Assembly: GCA_963779765.1 (NCBI GenBank)
Contig: CAVZZP010000002.1
Span: forward strand, 1,178,001-1,242,000
Length of the DNA: 64,000 nt
Direction of reading: 5' to 3'
Source: Silicimonas sp963779765
GTDB taxonomy: Bacteria > Pseudomonadota > Alphaproteobacteria > Rhodobacterales > Rhodobacteraceae
Made by a program: the position numbers and the translations under genes. The notes below the pieces were generated by a model that worked only from the letters and a program-made list of their open reading frames with translations, was not told the origin of the DNA and did not search any database. Of the stretch, positions 30,059-38,540 are shown piece by piece. Position 1 is the first letter of the stretch. Each line of letters starts with the position of its first letter.

Positions 30059-31567
30059 ATGGAAATCCTGTCATCGCTCAGCGATGGAATTCTGATCGCC
30101 ATTCAGCCCGTGAACGTCCTTCTGATCCTCGCGGGTGTCACCGTCGGTCTCTGGATCGGGGCCATGCCGGGCCTCGGCTCGGTCAACGGGGTGGCGATCC
30201 TGCTGCCCATCACCTTCCTCGTTCCTCCGGGGTCCGCCATCATCTTTCTCGCCGCGATCTACTACGGCGCGATGTACGGGGGCGCGATCTCGTCGATCAC
30301 GCTCGGCATTCCGGGGGCCTCGACCGCCGTCGCCACCACCTTTGACGGTCGACCCCTGGCCCTGAAGGGGCAGGCGCGACTTGCTTTGATCGCCGCCGCT
30401 GTCGCCTCCTTCATCGGCGGCACGGTCGCGAACATTCTCTTCACGGCCTTCGCGCCGCTTCTCGCCACCGTCGCGCTCAGCTTCGGTCCGCCCGAGATCT
30501 TCGCGCTGATGCTTCTGGCCTTCGCGACCTTCGTGGGGCTGGGCGGTGACGACATCCCGAAGACCGTCTTCTCGATCTGCTTCGGACTGGTTCTCGCCGC
30601 CGTCGGCTTCGACCAGATCACCGGCGCGCCGCGCCTCGTCCTCTTCGACATGAACGGTTTCCTCGGCGGGATCAGCTTCCTCGTCCTCGCCATCGGCGTC
30701 TATGGCATCGGCGAGATGCTCTGGACGCTGAACAAGTCGCAGGGAAGCACCACGACAAGCGAGGCGAAGATGTCGGTCCGTGGCGTTCTGGACGACACGG
30801 CGACCACCTTCCGCCGCGGCTGGAAGGGCATGTCGATCGGCTCCTCCCTCGGGTTCTTCGTGGGCGTCCTGCCGGCGGCGGGCGCCACGCCGGGCGCCTT
30901 GATGGCCTACGGCGTCACCAAGATGACGTCGAAGAACCCCCAGAACTTCGGCCAGGGCGAGGTCGACGGCGTGACCGCGCCCGAATCCGCGAACAACTCG
31001 GCCGCGAGCGGGGCCATGCTGCCCATGCTGACCCTAGGGATCCCCGGCTCGCCCACGACCGCCATCCTCCTCGGCGGCATGGTGATGTGGGGGCTGACAC
31101 CGGGACCGATGCTGTTCGTGGATCAGCCCGAATTCGTCTGGGGCCTGATCGGGTCGTTCTACGTCTCGAACTTCTTCGCGCTTGTCGTGAACCTCGCCTT
31201 CATCCCGCTGTTCATCTGGATGCTGCGGATGCCGTTCACGGTGCTTGCGCCGCTGATCTTCGTCCTGTCGATCATCGGCGGCTATGCGGCGACGTCCGAC
31301 ATGTTCGACGTGTGGCTGATGGTTGTCTTCGGCATCGGAGCGTTTCTGCTGCGAAAGTTCGATTACCCCGTCGCGCCTGCGGTGCTTGCGATCGTCCTGG
31401 GCCCCATCGCCGAACCGACGCTGCGGCAGTCGCTGCTTCTGTCTTCGGGAGATCCCACGATCTTCCTCACGCGGCCCATCGCGGGCCCGATCACGATCAT
31501 CGCGCTGATCCTGATCTTCCTGCCGGCGCTCAAGTACCTGCGTCCGTCCCGGCACCGCCCGACATGA
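30059..31567 (+). CDS. Tripartite tricarboxylate transporter permease, TctA family
   Basis: The protein has 502 residues from the ATG at 30059, the normal TctA length, with about 11-12 hydrophobic helices. The two conserved signature loops are present: GAMPGLGSVNGVAILLPIT with YYGAMYGGAISSITLGIPG, and VLPAAGATPGALMAYG with ESANNSAASGAMLPMLTLGIPGSPTTA. TctA is the large membrane subunit of a secondary uptake system that normally needs a small subunit TctB and a periplasmic binding protein TctC. Neither is next to it, so partners must be elsewhere or a homologue is shared. A strong hairpin at 31599-31626 follows. Confidence 0.93.
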   Translation: MEILSSLSDGILIAIQPVNVLLILAGVTVGLWIGAMPGLGSVNGVAILLPITFLVPPGSAIIFLAAIYYGAMYGGAISSITLGIPGASTAVATTFDGRPLALKGQARLALIAAAVASFIGGTVANILFTAFAPLLATVALSFGPPEIFALMLLAFATFVGLGGDDIPKTVFSICFGLVLAAVGFDQITGAPRLVLFDMNGFLGGISFLVLAIGVYGIGEMLWTLNKSQGSTTTSEAKMSVRGVLDDTATTFRRGWKGMSIGSSLGFFVGVLPAAGATPGALMAYGVTKMTSKNPQNFGQGEVDGVTAPESANNSAASGAMLPMLTLGIPGSPTTAILLGGMVMWGLTPGPMLFVDQPEFVWGLIGSFYVSNFFALVVNLAFIPLFIWMLRMPFTVLAPLIFVLSIIGGYAATSDMFDVWLMVVFGIGAFLLRKFDYPVAPAVLAIVLGPIAEPTLRQSLLLSSGDPTIFLTRPIAGPITIIALILIFLPALKYLRPSRHRPT

Positions 31568-31598
31568 GCGGTCCTGCCGAACGGTAGGATGATGTTGC

Positions 31599-31626
31599 CG
31601 AGAGACCGGCACACGCCGGTCTCTCG
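31599..31626. terminator. Bidirectional terminator between tctA and peroxiredoxin
   Basis: A perfect 12-bp stem (CGAGAGACCGGC / GCCGGTCTCTCG) with loop ACAC sits between two convergent genes ending at 31567 and 31638. The symmetry and placement support termination in both directions, although T runs are short. Confidence 0.7.
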
Positions 31627-31637
31627 CATTGCCCGTT

Positions 31638-32291
31638 TCAGGCCGGAGCCTTCACGTACCGCAGGTAGGGCAGCTTCTTGTCGAGCGGGCCGAACTTCGC
31701 CTCGGCCGCCGCGTCGTCGAGCGAGAGCGCGGCGATCACGTCCTGGCCGTGGACCCAGTTGGCGGGCGTGGCGATGGGCACGCCGAACGTCGCCTGCAGC
31801 GCGTCGAGCGCGCGCAGCACCTCGGCGAAGTTGCGGCCGACCGACATCGGATAGGTCATGGTGAGTTGAAGCTTCTTGTCGGGCGAGATGATGAACACCG
31901 ACCGCACCGTCGCCGAATGCGCGGGCGTCCGCCCGTCCGGCATGTAGGCATCGGCGGGCAGCATGTCGTACAGCTTCGAGACCTTCAGATCCTCGTCGGC
32001 GATGATCGGAAAGCCCGCAGGCGCGCCCGCGACAGTCTCGATGTCCTGCTTCCATTTCCGGTGCTCGTCCACGCCGTCGACCGAGATCCCGATGACCTTG
32101 GTGTTGCGCGCCTTCCACTCGTCGGCAAGTTGCGCGACCGCGCCGAATTCGGTCGTGCAGACCGGCGTGAAGTCCTTCGGGTGGCTGAACAGGATCGCCC
32201 ACTGATCGCCGATCCAGTCGTGGAAGCTGATCGTGCCTTCGCTCGTCTCGGCGGTGAAATCGGGAACGGTATCGTTGATGCGCAGGGACAT
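31638..32291 (-). CDS. 1-Cys peroxiredoxin (PRDX6/AhpC-TSA type)
   Basis: The protein has 217 residues from the ATG at 32291, typical of 1-Cys peroxiredoxins. The peroxidatic cysteine is Cys45 in HPKDFTPVCTTEFG. The C-terminal part (PANWVHGQDVIAALSLDD, KKLPYLRYVKAP) is the long arm found in this class, and no resolving Cys is seen. It reduces hydrogen peroxide and organic hydroperoxides, probably with glutathione or another thiol partner. The in-frame ATG at 32324 adds 11 residues (SGSDATMED) and is less likely. It stands alone, divergent from the GSCFA gene. Confidence 0.95.
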   Translation of the reverse strand: MSLRINDTVPDFTAETSEGTISFHDWIGDQWAILFSHPKDFTPVCTTEFGAVAQLADEWKARNTKVIGISVDGVDEHRKWKQDIETVAGAPAGFPIIADEDLKVSKLYDMLPADAYMPDGRTPAHSATVRSVFIISPDKKLQLTMTYPMSVGRNFAEVLRALDALQATFGVPIATPANWVHGQDVIAALSLDDAAAEAKFGPLDKKLPYLRYVKAPA

Positions 32292-32437
32292 GGTATCCTC
32301 CATCGTTGCGTCGCTGCCCGACATAATCCTCTTTCCGCTCCGTCAACAGAGGCGCAGCGCCGCAGCACAGCATCGCGTTGACCAGCGCGGGGGTGTTGGG
32401 GCACCCTTGGCAAAACCCGGAGAGGAGCGCGAGCAGC

Positions 32438-33679
32438 GTGGCGGACAGGGCCGAGGACGACGATCCCGAAGACACCGGCCCCGACGAGACCGGCGCGGTC
32501 GGCGTCGCCTTCCAGCACACCAGCAGGAAGGGTCCCGAGTTCCGCACCTGGTTCCGGGGCGAGCACACCAACTTCAACCCGAAACTCCAGCAGTTGATGG
32601 AGCTCGACGGTCCCGAGAAGTGGGTGCTTCACGGCTGGCTTCCCGACGCGCCGCTGATCGACAAGGGCACCCAGATCACCGCCTTCGGGTCGTGCTTCGC
32701 CGCCAACATCTCGAACTGGCTCAGCGAGCGTAACTTCCGCGTCCTGAACCGCGCCGGCGACGCCGCACGCGCCTATGTCGTCACCATGGGCGAAGGCATG
32801 GTGAACAGCTTCGTCATCCGCCAGCAATTCGAATGGGCCTGGGAGAACCGCGTCTTCGGGCAGGCGCTCTGGCACGGCTACAAGACCGAGGAATATGGCT
32901 ACGACGAAGAGGTGCGGCTGGAGACGAAGCGCATCTTCGACGAGACCGAGGTCTTCATCCTGACCTTCGGCCTCAGCGAGGTCTGGTACGACGAGAAGAC
33001 CGGCAACGTCTTCTGGCGCACGATCCCGAAGGACGCCTACGACCCCGACCGCCACAAGTTCCGCCTGTCGACGGTCGAAGAGAACCGCGAGAACATCCGC
33101 GCCATCTACGACCTGATCCGCAAGTACCGCCCCGACGCGAAGGTTATCGTCACGCTGTCGCCCGTGCCGCTTGTGGCCACCTTCCGCGACGTGTCCTGCA
33201 TCACCGCCAACTCGGTCTCGAAGGCCACCCTGCGCGTCGCCATCGACGAGGTCTGCCGCGAGGTGCGCGACGAGGGCAAGCTGTTCTATTGGCCGTCCTA
33301 CGAGCTTGTGACGGATGTGTTCCGCAGCCCCTACAAGGCCGACCGGAGGCATGTCCGCCCAGTGGTCCTGTCCTACATCATGCACCTCTTCGAATCCGCC
33401 TGGTGCAAGGACAGCGGCGTCACCGGGACCGAGTTGCTGGAGGCCTGGGTGCGGGCGCATGTCGCCTCGGGCACTCTTCCGGGCGAGTTGCAGGGCATCC
33501 TCGCCAAGCGGAAGCCCTATCGTCTGCGCAAGTTCCTGACGGGAGCGCGTCTGCACGAGGACGACCGGACCGACGCCGCAATGCGCGGGCTTCTCGAGAC
33601 GCTGCTCGACGCCTGGCGGGCGGAGAGGGCCGAGGCCGAAGCCGAGGCGCAGGACGAACCCGCCGGCGCGGACGCCTAG
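32438..33679 (+). CDS. GSCFA domain-containing protein
   Basis: The protein has about 413 residues if translation starts with GTG at 32438; a TTG at 32378 is also in frame and neither site is decisive. The GSCFA motif itself is at residues 84-88 (TAFGSCFAANISNWL). It is followed by other conserved segments: FILTFGLSEVWYDEKTGNVFW, LSPVPLVATFRD and YWPSYELVTDVF. The fold resembles SGNH/GDSL esterases, with Ser in GSCFA as the likely catalytic residue; a role in modifying surface polysaccharide is plausible but unproven. An acidic N-terminus (residues 1-20) and an Ala/Glu-rich tail are low complexity. It ends 4 bp into the convergent YkgJ gene. Confidence 0.9.
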   Translation: MADRAEDDDPEDTGPDETGAVGVAFQHTSRKGPEFRTWFRGEHTNFNPKLQQLMELDGPEKWVLHGWLPDAPLIDKGTQITAFGSCFAANISNWLSERNFRVLNRAGDAARAYVVTMGEGMVNSFVIRQQFEWAWENRVFGQALWHGYKTEEYGYDEEVRLETKRIFDETEVFILTFGLSEVWYDEKTGNVFWRTIPKDAYDPDRHKFRLSTVEENRENIRAIYDLIRKYRPDAKVIVTLSPVPLVATFRDVSCITANSVSKATLRVAIDEVCREVRDEGKLFYWPSYELVTDVFRSPYKADRRHVRPVVLSYIMHLFESAWCKDSGVTGTELLEAWVRAHVASGTLPGELQGILAKRKPYRLRKFLTGARLHEDDRTDAAMRGLLETLLDAWRAERAEAEAEAQDEPAGADA

Positions 33680-34398
33680 CGGCCGAGCGCGGCCTTCTGG
33701 CGGCCGATCTCCTCCGTCAGTTCGCGTGGCGCGTGGCGCGCGCTGTCCAGAGCTTCGGTCAGCGGCACACCCTCGACGGCAGCAATTGCGATCCTCGACA
33801 GGCTGTAGGTCGGCACCGCCGTGACGCCGCGCAGCGCCTCGCGCGTCAGGGTCAGCACTGACAGATACAGCGTGTGGCCGCCCAGAACGCCCGGTCCCAC
33901 GACAGCCTCTCCCTCGGCTACACGTTCGCAAAGCGCCGCATCGGGCGAGATGTAGCTCCGGCAGATCGCCGGTCGCGCGTCGTAGGCCCGGCACAGCCGC
34001 GTGTCGGGATCGAGCGCGGCGCAGGCCGAGGGGTGCCAGTCCCGACCGTCAGGGTGGCCCGCGAGCGGGGCCAGAGCCTCATGCAGCCGTGCCGCCTCGA
34101 CGCCCGTGATCGTGCCGCCGTCCGAGCCGAGGAGGATGCAGCAGAAAGCGCAGCCTTCGCGGCAATCGGCCTGTGACATCGGGCCAGCAGGATCGGACGT
34201 TTGCGCCCCAAGGGCCGCCCGCGCGGCCTCGACGGCCACCTCGCCGTCGCGCAGCCGCCGCAAGGCCTGGCGCAGGTCCAGCCGATGCGTCTCGGCCATC
34301 TCGACCCAAGCCAGAAGGGTGCGCCGCGCCGCTTCGCGAAAGGCCGCCGGAACGGACGCCGATCTGCGCCGCACTGACCTTTCGCTTGAGGTCGCCAA
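33676..34398 (-). CDS. YkgJ-family cysteine cluster protein
   Basis: The open frame gives 240 residues if a TTG at 34398 is used; the ATG at 34299 (AETHRLDLRQALRRL) would give a shorter protein of 207, so the start is uncertain. The cysteine cluster that defines the family (putative zinc- or iron-binding) is visible: CREGCAFCCILL, then ACAALDPDTRLCRAYDARPAICRSY. Family function is unknown, with metal chelation suggested. It is convergent with GSCFA, overlapping it by 4 bp, and divergent from the MhqO-like fusion gene with 114 bp between. Confidence 0.85.
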   Translation of the reverse strand: MATSSERSVRRRSASVPAAFREAARRTLLAWVEMAETHRLDLRQALRRLRDGEVAVEAARAALGAQTSDPAGPMSQADCREGCAFCCILLGSDGGTITGVEAARLHEALAPLAGHPDGRDWHPSACAALDPDTRLCRAYDARPAICRSYISPDAALCERVAEGEAVVGPGVLGGHTLYLSVLTLTREALRGVTAVPTYSLSRIAIAAVEGVPLTEALDSARHAPRELTEEIGRQKAALGR

Positions 34399-34512
34399 GG
34401 CTCTTCACCCGCGAACCTCATGTGCGCCAACGATCAGGTAATGCGCGAAATCGGCCATTTCATCCGCATCCACACACACTACCTTAGCCTCAACCGAAAT
34501 ACGGAGGGCACC

Positions 34513-36034
34513 ATGCTCAACCAGATCAAGGGACTTCACCACGTCACGTCGCTCGCCTCGTCGGCGTCGCGCAACAACGCCTTCTTCACCGACGCGCTCG
34601 GGCTGCGCCGGGTGAAGAAGACCGTGAACTTCGACGCCCCGGATGTCTACCACCTCTACTACGGCGACGCCCAGGGCACGCCCGGATCGGTGATGACCTA
34701 CTTCCCCTTCCCGCAGGCGGCGCGCGGTCGTCCCGGCACGGGCGAGGTCGGGCGCACCAGCTTCTCGGTCCCCGACGGCAGCCTCGACGCCTGGGCCGAC
34801 CGGCTTTCGACCTTCGAAACCGCCGGCCTGTCACGTGACACCCGCTTCGGGCAGGATCGCATCCTGTTCGACGGTCCCGATGGCGATGCCTTCGCGCTGG
34901 TCGCCACCCGCGACGACGACCGTGCGCCCTGGACGGGCAACGGCGTGGGCGAGGACATGGCGATCCGCGGCTTCCACTCCGCCGACATGCGCCTGCGCGA
35001 TGCGGGCGCTTCGGCCGAACTGCTGCGCTTCATGGGCTACGAAGAAACGGGCAAAGACGGCGACGTCACCCGCTTCGAGGTGCCGGGCGGCAACGGCGCC
35101 GACGCCATCGACATCGAGACGCTGCCGGGCGCGGCCCATGCCGCTCAGGGAGCAGGCTCGGTCCACCACATCGCCTTCGCGGTCGAGAACCGGGCGCGGC
35201 AACTCGAGGTGCGCGAGGCGCTGATCGACACGGGCCACGCGGTCACTCCGGTGATCGACAGGGACTATTTCTGGGCGATCTACTTCCGCACGCCGGGCGG
35301 AGTGCTGTTCGAAGTCGCGACCAACGAGCCCGGCTTCGACATCGACGAGGATACCGCGCACCTCGGCGAGGCGCTGAAACTGCCGTCCCAGCACGCGCAC
35401 CTGCGCGACAAGCTGGAACGCTATCCTGGAGCCGATCGAATGAGCTATGTCACAGCACGGACGGAGGGGGCGCAAGACGCGCCCCTCGTCTTCACCTTCC
35501 ACGGCACCGGCGGCGACGAACAGCAGTTTCACGCCGCCGCCTCGGCGCTTGTCCCCGGCGCGCAGGTCGTGTCCCCGCGCGGCGACGTCTCCGAATCCGG
35601 CATGAACCGCTATCTTCCGCCGCACGGGCGAGGGCGTCTACGACATGGACGACCTCGCGCGGCGGACCGAGGCGATGGCGAAATTCCTGACCGCCGAGAA
35701 GGAGGCCGCGGGCGATCCGCCGACCATCGGTCTCGGCTACTCGAACGGGGCGAACATCCTCGCCTCGGTCGCCTTCGCGCATCCGGGGATCGTCGACCGC
35801 CTTGTCCTGATGCACCCGCTGATCCCCTTCACGCCAGACCCGCAGCCGGGCCTCGCGGGACGGCGCATCCTCATCACCGCCGGTCGGCGCGACCCGATCT
35901 GCCCCGCTCCCGCGACCCAACGCCTGGCCGACTGGCTGGAGGCTCAGGGGGCGCAGGTCACGCTGACCTGGACCGACGGCGGCCACGAGATTCGCCCCGA
36001 CGAGACCGAGGCCGTCCGCGCCTTCCTCGCCTAG
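34513..36034 (+). CDS. MhqO-MhqD-type fusion: VOC ring-cleaving dioxygenase plus alpha/beta hydrolase (one-base frameshift)
   Basis: Removing one base near 35614 gives a single protein of 506 residues. Residues 1-~310 are a VOC ring-cleaving dioxygenase like MhqO, with ligands His (GLHHVTSLAS), His (VHHIAFAV) and Glu (LFEVATNEPGFD). From ~315 on it is an alpha/beta hydrolase like MhqD, with HGTGGDE as oxyanion loop, nucleophile Ser in GLGYSNGAN, and a late GGHEI His. In other bacteria these are two separate genes for hydroquinone/electrophile detoxification. The frames split at RYLPP / RRTGEG; deleting C35614 restores RYFRRTGEGVYD as in MhqD. The N-terminal part is in one long frame through 35613. 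Start ATG 34513 has a GGAGG site. Confidence 0.88.
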
Positions 36035-37182
36035 CGAAACATCGGCGGGCGGGCATCCATCCAGGCGCCCTCCGCCTGACCCGACGCCGCCACCGCCGCG
36101 ATGGCGGCCATCGACCTCAGCCCGTCCTCGGCCGTGGGATAAAGCGCGGACGAAGGAGCCTCGCCCGCCTTCCGCGCCCGGATCGCGCGGGCGAGGTCAC
36201 GGTATATGTTGGCAAAGGCCAAGGGCATCCCCTCGGCATGGCCCACTGTCACGCGGCTTGCCGTTGCCGCCTCGGGCAGCATCCAGGCATCGCCGCGCTC
36301 CACGATCTGCGTCCGCTCGCCCAACGGCGTCCAGCGCAACTGGTTCGGCTGCTCCTGCGCCCAGGCCAGTCCGCCCGTCTCGCCGTAGACCTGCAACTCC
36401 AGCCCGTGCTGCCGGCCCACCGCCACGGACGACGTCCAGAGCCGCCCGACCGCGCCCCCGTCCATGCGGAAGGCCACCAGCGCGTCGTCCTCCAGCACGC
36501 GCCCCGGAACGCAGGCGGCGAGGTCGGCCGACAGACGCTCCACCTCCTGCCCCGTCACGAAACTGGCCATGTGCAGCGCGTGGATGCCGCAGTCCGCGAA
36601 CTGCGCCGAGATGCCCGCCGTCGCCGGATCATAGCGCCAGCGGACGCGCGGGTTGTCGGCGTCGGCCGCATCCGCGTGGTGCCCGTGCGCGAAGGTCGCC
36701 ATGACCAGACGCACGCGCCCCAGGTCGCCACGCGCGACCATGCCGCGCATCTGCCGGACCAGGGGATAGCCGGTATAGCCGTAGTTGACCGCACAGATGC
36801 GCCCCGTCTCGCGCGATATGCGCACCAGCGTCTCGGCCTCCTCCACCGTGATCGTCATCGGCTTCTCGACCAGCACGTCGAACCCAGCCTCGAGAAACGC
36901 GCGCGCGATCTCGAAGTGAGTCGCGTTGGGCGTCGCCACGGTCACCAGGTCGACCCGGTCGGCACGGCCCGATTCCCCCGCCAGCATCTCCTCCCAGTCG
37001 CCATAGGCGCGGTCGGCCTCGATGCCGAGAGACCGGGCATAGGCGCGTCCCGCCTCTGGCCGGTGATCCAGCGCCGCCGCGGCGAAGGAGAACTCTCCGT
37101 CCACCGCCGATCCAAGCCGGTGCGCGGGGCCGATCTGGCTTCCCTCGCCGCCGCCGATCATCCCCCAGGTCAGTCTCTCCAT
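36031..37182 (-). CDS. Gfo/Idh/MocA-family NAD(P)-dependent oxidoreductase
   Basis: The protein has 383 residues. The Rossmann start is unusual but typical for one sub-branch (WGMIGGGEGSQIGPAHR). The catalytic EKP motif is present (DVLVEKPMTITVEEAE), followed by the C-terminal alpha/beta domain with QFADCGIHALHMASFVTGQE (His candidates for catalysis) and YRDLARAIRARKAG. Such enzymes oxidise or reduce sugars, inositols or related cyclitols; the substrate cannot be read here. It is downstream of rpmJ on the same strand but separated from it by a terminator at 37200-37224. It overlaps the convergent fusion gene by 4 bp. Confidence 0.92.
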   Translation of the reverse strand: MERLTWGMIGGGEGSQIGPAHRLGSAVDGEFSFAAAALDHRPEAGRAYARSLGIEADRAYGDWEEMLAGESGRADRVDLVTVATPNATHFEIARAFLEAGFDVLVEKPMTITVEEAETLVRISRETGRICAVNYGYTGYPLVRQMRGMVARGDLGRVRLVMATFAHGHHADAADADNPRVRWRYDPATAGISAQFADCGIHALHMASFVTGQEVERLSADLAACVPGRVLEDDALVAFRMDGGAVGRLWTSSVAVGRQHGLELQVYGETGGLAWAQEQPNQLRWTPLGERTQIVERGDAWMLPEAATASRVTVGHAEGMPLAFANIYRDLARAIRARKAGEAPSSALYPTAEDGLRSMAAIAAVAASGQAEGAWMDARPPMFR

Positions 37183-37199
37183 CCGTTCCTCCCCGAACG

Positions 37200-37224
37200 A
37201 AAAAGGGCTGCCCGAAGGCAGCCC
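37200..37224 (-). terminator. Rho-independent terminator of rpmJ
   Basis: On the minus strand an 8-bp perfect stem (GGGCTGCC / GGCAGCCC) with loop TTCG is followed directly by TTTTT, the textbook layout. It lies 25 bp after the rpmJ stop and just before the start of the Gfo/Idh/MocA gene. Confidence 0.92.
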
Positions 37225-37249
37225 CGTATTCCATGCGTTGCGCGGGCGA

Positions 37250-37375
37250 TCAGCCCTGGCGCGCCTTGAACCGGCGCTGCGTCTTGTTGATCACGTAGAC
37301 GCGGCCCTTGCGACGCACGACGCGGCAATCGCGGTGCCGGTTCTTCAGCGAACGCAGCGAATTCCTGACCTTCAT
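37250..37375 (-). CDS. rpmJ: 50S ribosomal protein L36 (short YkgO-like type)
   Basis: The protein has 41 residues: it starts KVRNSLRSLKNRHRDCRVVR and ends with INKTQRRFKARQG. It is the type lacking most of the zinc-binding cysteines (one Cys in RDCRVV), as found in alphaproteobacteria. AGGAGAGGG stands as ribosome binding site before the ATG at 37375. It lies between tRNA-Val upstream and a strong terminator downstream, so it may be transcribed with the tRNA or from its own promoter in the 68 bp between them. Confidence 0.96.
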   Translation of the reverse strand: MKVRNSLRSLKNRHRDCRVVRRKGRVYVINKTQRRFKARQG

Positions 37376-37443
37376 CGGCCCTCTCCTTGTCGTGGCGCGT
37401 GACAGGCGCCTGTCCAGATTGCCGCGCATGGCGCGGCGGTGAA

Positions 37444-37518
<75 letters not shown>

Positions 37519-37549
37519 GTCCGCCGTTTCCGACTTGTCCTAATAAACA

Positions 37550-37574
37550 CGACGCGGGGGGACTCCCCGCGTCG
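37550..37574. other. Strong hairpin in the leader between tRNA-Val and its promoter
   Basis: A perfect 10-bp GC-rich stem (CGACGCGGGG / CCCCGCGTCG) with loop GGACT lies upstream of the tRNA on the minus strand and upstream of the amidohydrolase gene on the plus strand. It may be an RNA processing stem in the tRNA precursor. On the minus strand it is followed by TGTTTATT, so it could also act as an attenuator. Confidence 0.5.
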
Positions 37575-37583
37575 GTCGGGTGT

Positions 37584-37612
37584 CCTATAATGGGATAGGA
37601 AAGCCACTTCAA
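37584..37612 (-). promoter_or_regulatory. Putative sigma-70 promoter for tRNA-Val
   Basis: On the minus strand TTGAAG (37612-37607) and TATAGG (37589-37584) are separated by exactly 17 bp, matching a housekeeping promoter. The inferred start of transcription is near 37577, so the transcript would pass through the hairpin at 37574-37550 before the tRNA. Confidence 0.6.
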
Positions 37613-37669
37613 GGGTCTTTCGACAGCCTGTCAATGCGTGTAGGATGACACGCCAGTGGGGAGCATTGC

Positions 37670-38521
37670 GTGACGGCTTACCGCCTGAACATGCCGGACA
37701 TTCGGACGACAAGCGTCGTCTTCGCGTCGCCGCATTCGGGTAACGAGTACCCGTGGTCGTTCGTCCGCCGGTCGGTTCTGGACGAGCGCACCCTCAGGTC
37801 ATCCGAAGACGCTTTCGTCGATGTTCTCTTCGCCACCGCCCCCTATCACGGCGCACCGCTTCTGACTGCCGTGGCGCCCCGTGCCTGGATCGACGTCAAC
37901 CGCTCGCTCGATGAACTCGACCCCGCGCTGATCGAGGGGGTCAAGAAAACCGCACACAATCCCCGAATTGCGTCCGGCCTAGGTGTTGTGCCGCGCGTCG
38001 TGGCGAACGGGCGTGCCATCTATCGCGGCAAGCTGACCCGCAAGGAAGCCGAGCAGCGCATCGCCGACCACTGGAAGCCCTGGCACGACGCGCTCCAGAC
38101 GCTGATCTCGGACAGCCTCGCACTGTTCGGCGAGGCGGTGCTGATCGACTGTCACTCGATGCCGCACGAGGCGATCGAGTCGCTGTCATCGCGTGGCCCG
38201 AAGCCCGAGATCGTACTCGGCGACCGCTTCGGCGCGGCAGCCTCCTCCGAGGTGGTCGACCGGATCGAATCCGCCTTCACCGCCGCCGGGCTCAACGTCG
38301 CGCGCAACGCTCCCTTCGCGGGCGCCTTCGTGACCCAGCACTACGGACGGCCGGCGCGCAACCAGCACGTCGTCCAGATCGAGATCGACCGTTCTCTCTA
38401 CATGAACGAACAGGCGATCCGGCCCAACAACAACTTCGACGCCTTCGCCAAGCTGATCGACCGCGTGGTGCGCGACGTCACCGACATCGGGCGCGCCGAC
38501 CTGCCGATGGCGGCCGAGTAG
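37670..38521 (+). CDS. N-formylglutamate amidohydrolase family protein
   Basis: The protein has 283 residues from GTG at 37670, preceded by GTGGGGAG. The FGase family features are visible: VVFASPHSGNEYP, SSEDAFVDVLFA, APRAWIDVNRSLDELDP, the HYHYxxL-like region replaced by RGKLTRKEAEQRIADHWKPWHDAL, IDCHSMPHE and HVVQIEIDRSLYMNE. Characterised members release formate from N-formylglutamate at the end of histidine degradation, but no hut genes are near, so the natural substrate may differ. The gene ahead on the other strand is tRNA-Val. The SDR fusion follows 19 bp later on the same strand. Confidence 0.9.
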   Translation: MTAYRLNMPDIRTTSVVFASPHSGNEYPWSFVRRSVLDERTLRSSEDAFVDVLFATAPYHGAPLLTAVAPRAWIDVNRSLDELDPALIEGVKKTAHNPRIASGLGVVPRVVANGRAIYRGKLTRKEAEQRIADHWKPWHDALQTLISDSLALFGEAVLIDCHSMPHEAIESLSSRGPKPEIVLGDRFGAAASSEVVDRIESAFTAAGLNVARNAPFAGAFVTQHYGRPARNQHVVQIEIDRSLYMNEQAIRPNNNFDAFAKLIDRVVRDVTDIGRADLPMAAE

Positions 38522-38540
38522 GCCGGCGCGTCCGGTCCGC

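Noticed and set aside
28877..31567. Longer version of tctA starting opposite phoX
   Set aside because: The extra 394 residues are antisense to phoX or in the gap. TctA proper starts at 30059, with a GGAGG site and normal length.
34420..37269. 949-residue plus-strand frame spanning past the MhqO part to rpmJ
   Set aside because: Only its first third is a real protein. After the frameshift at ~35614 it runs out of frame over the hydrolase and antisense to the Gfo/Idh/MocA gene.
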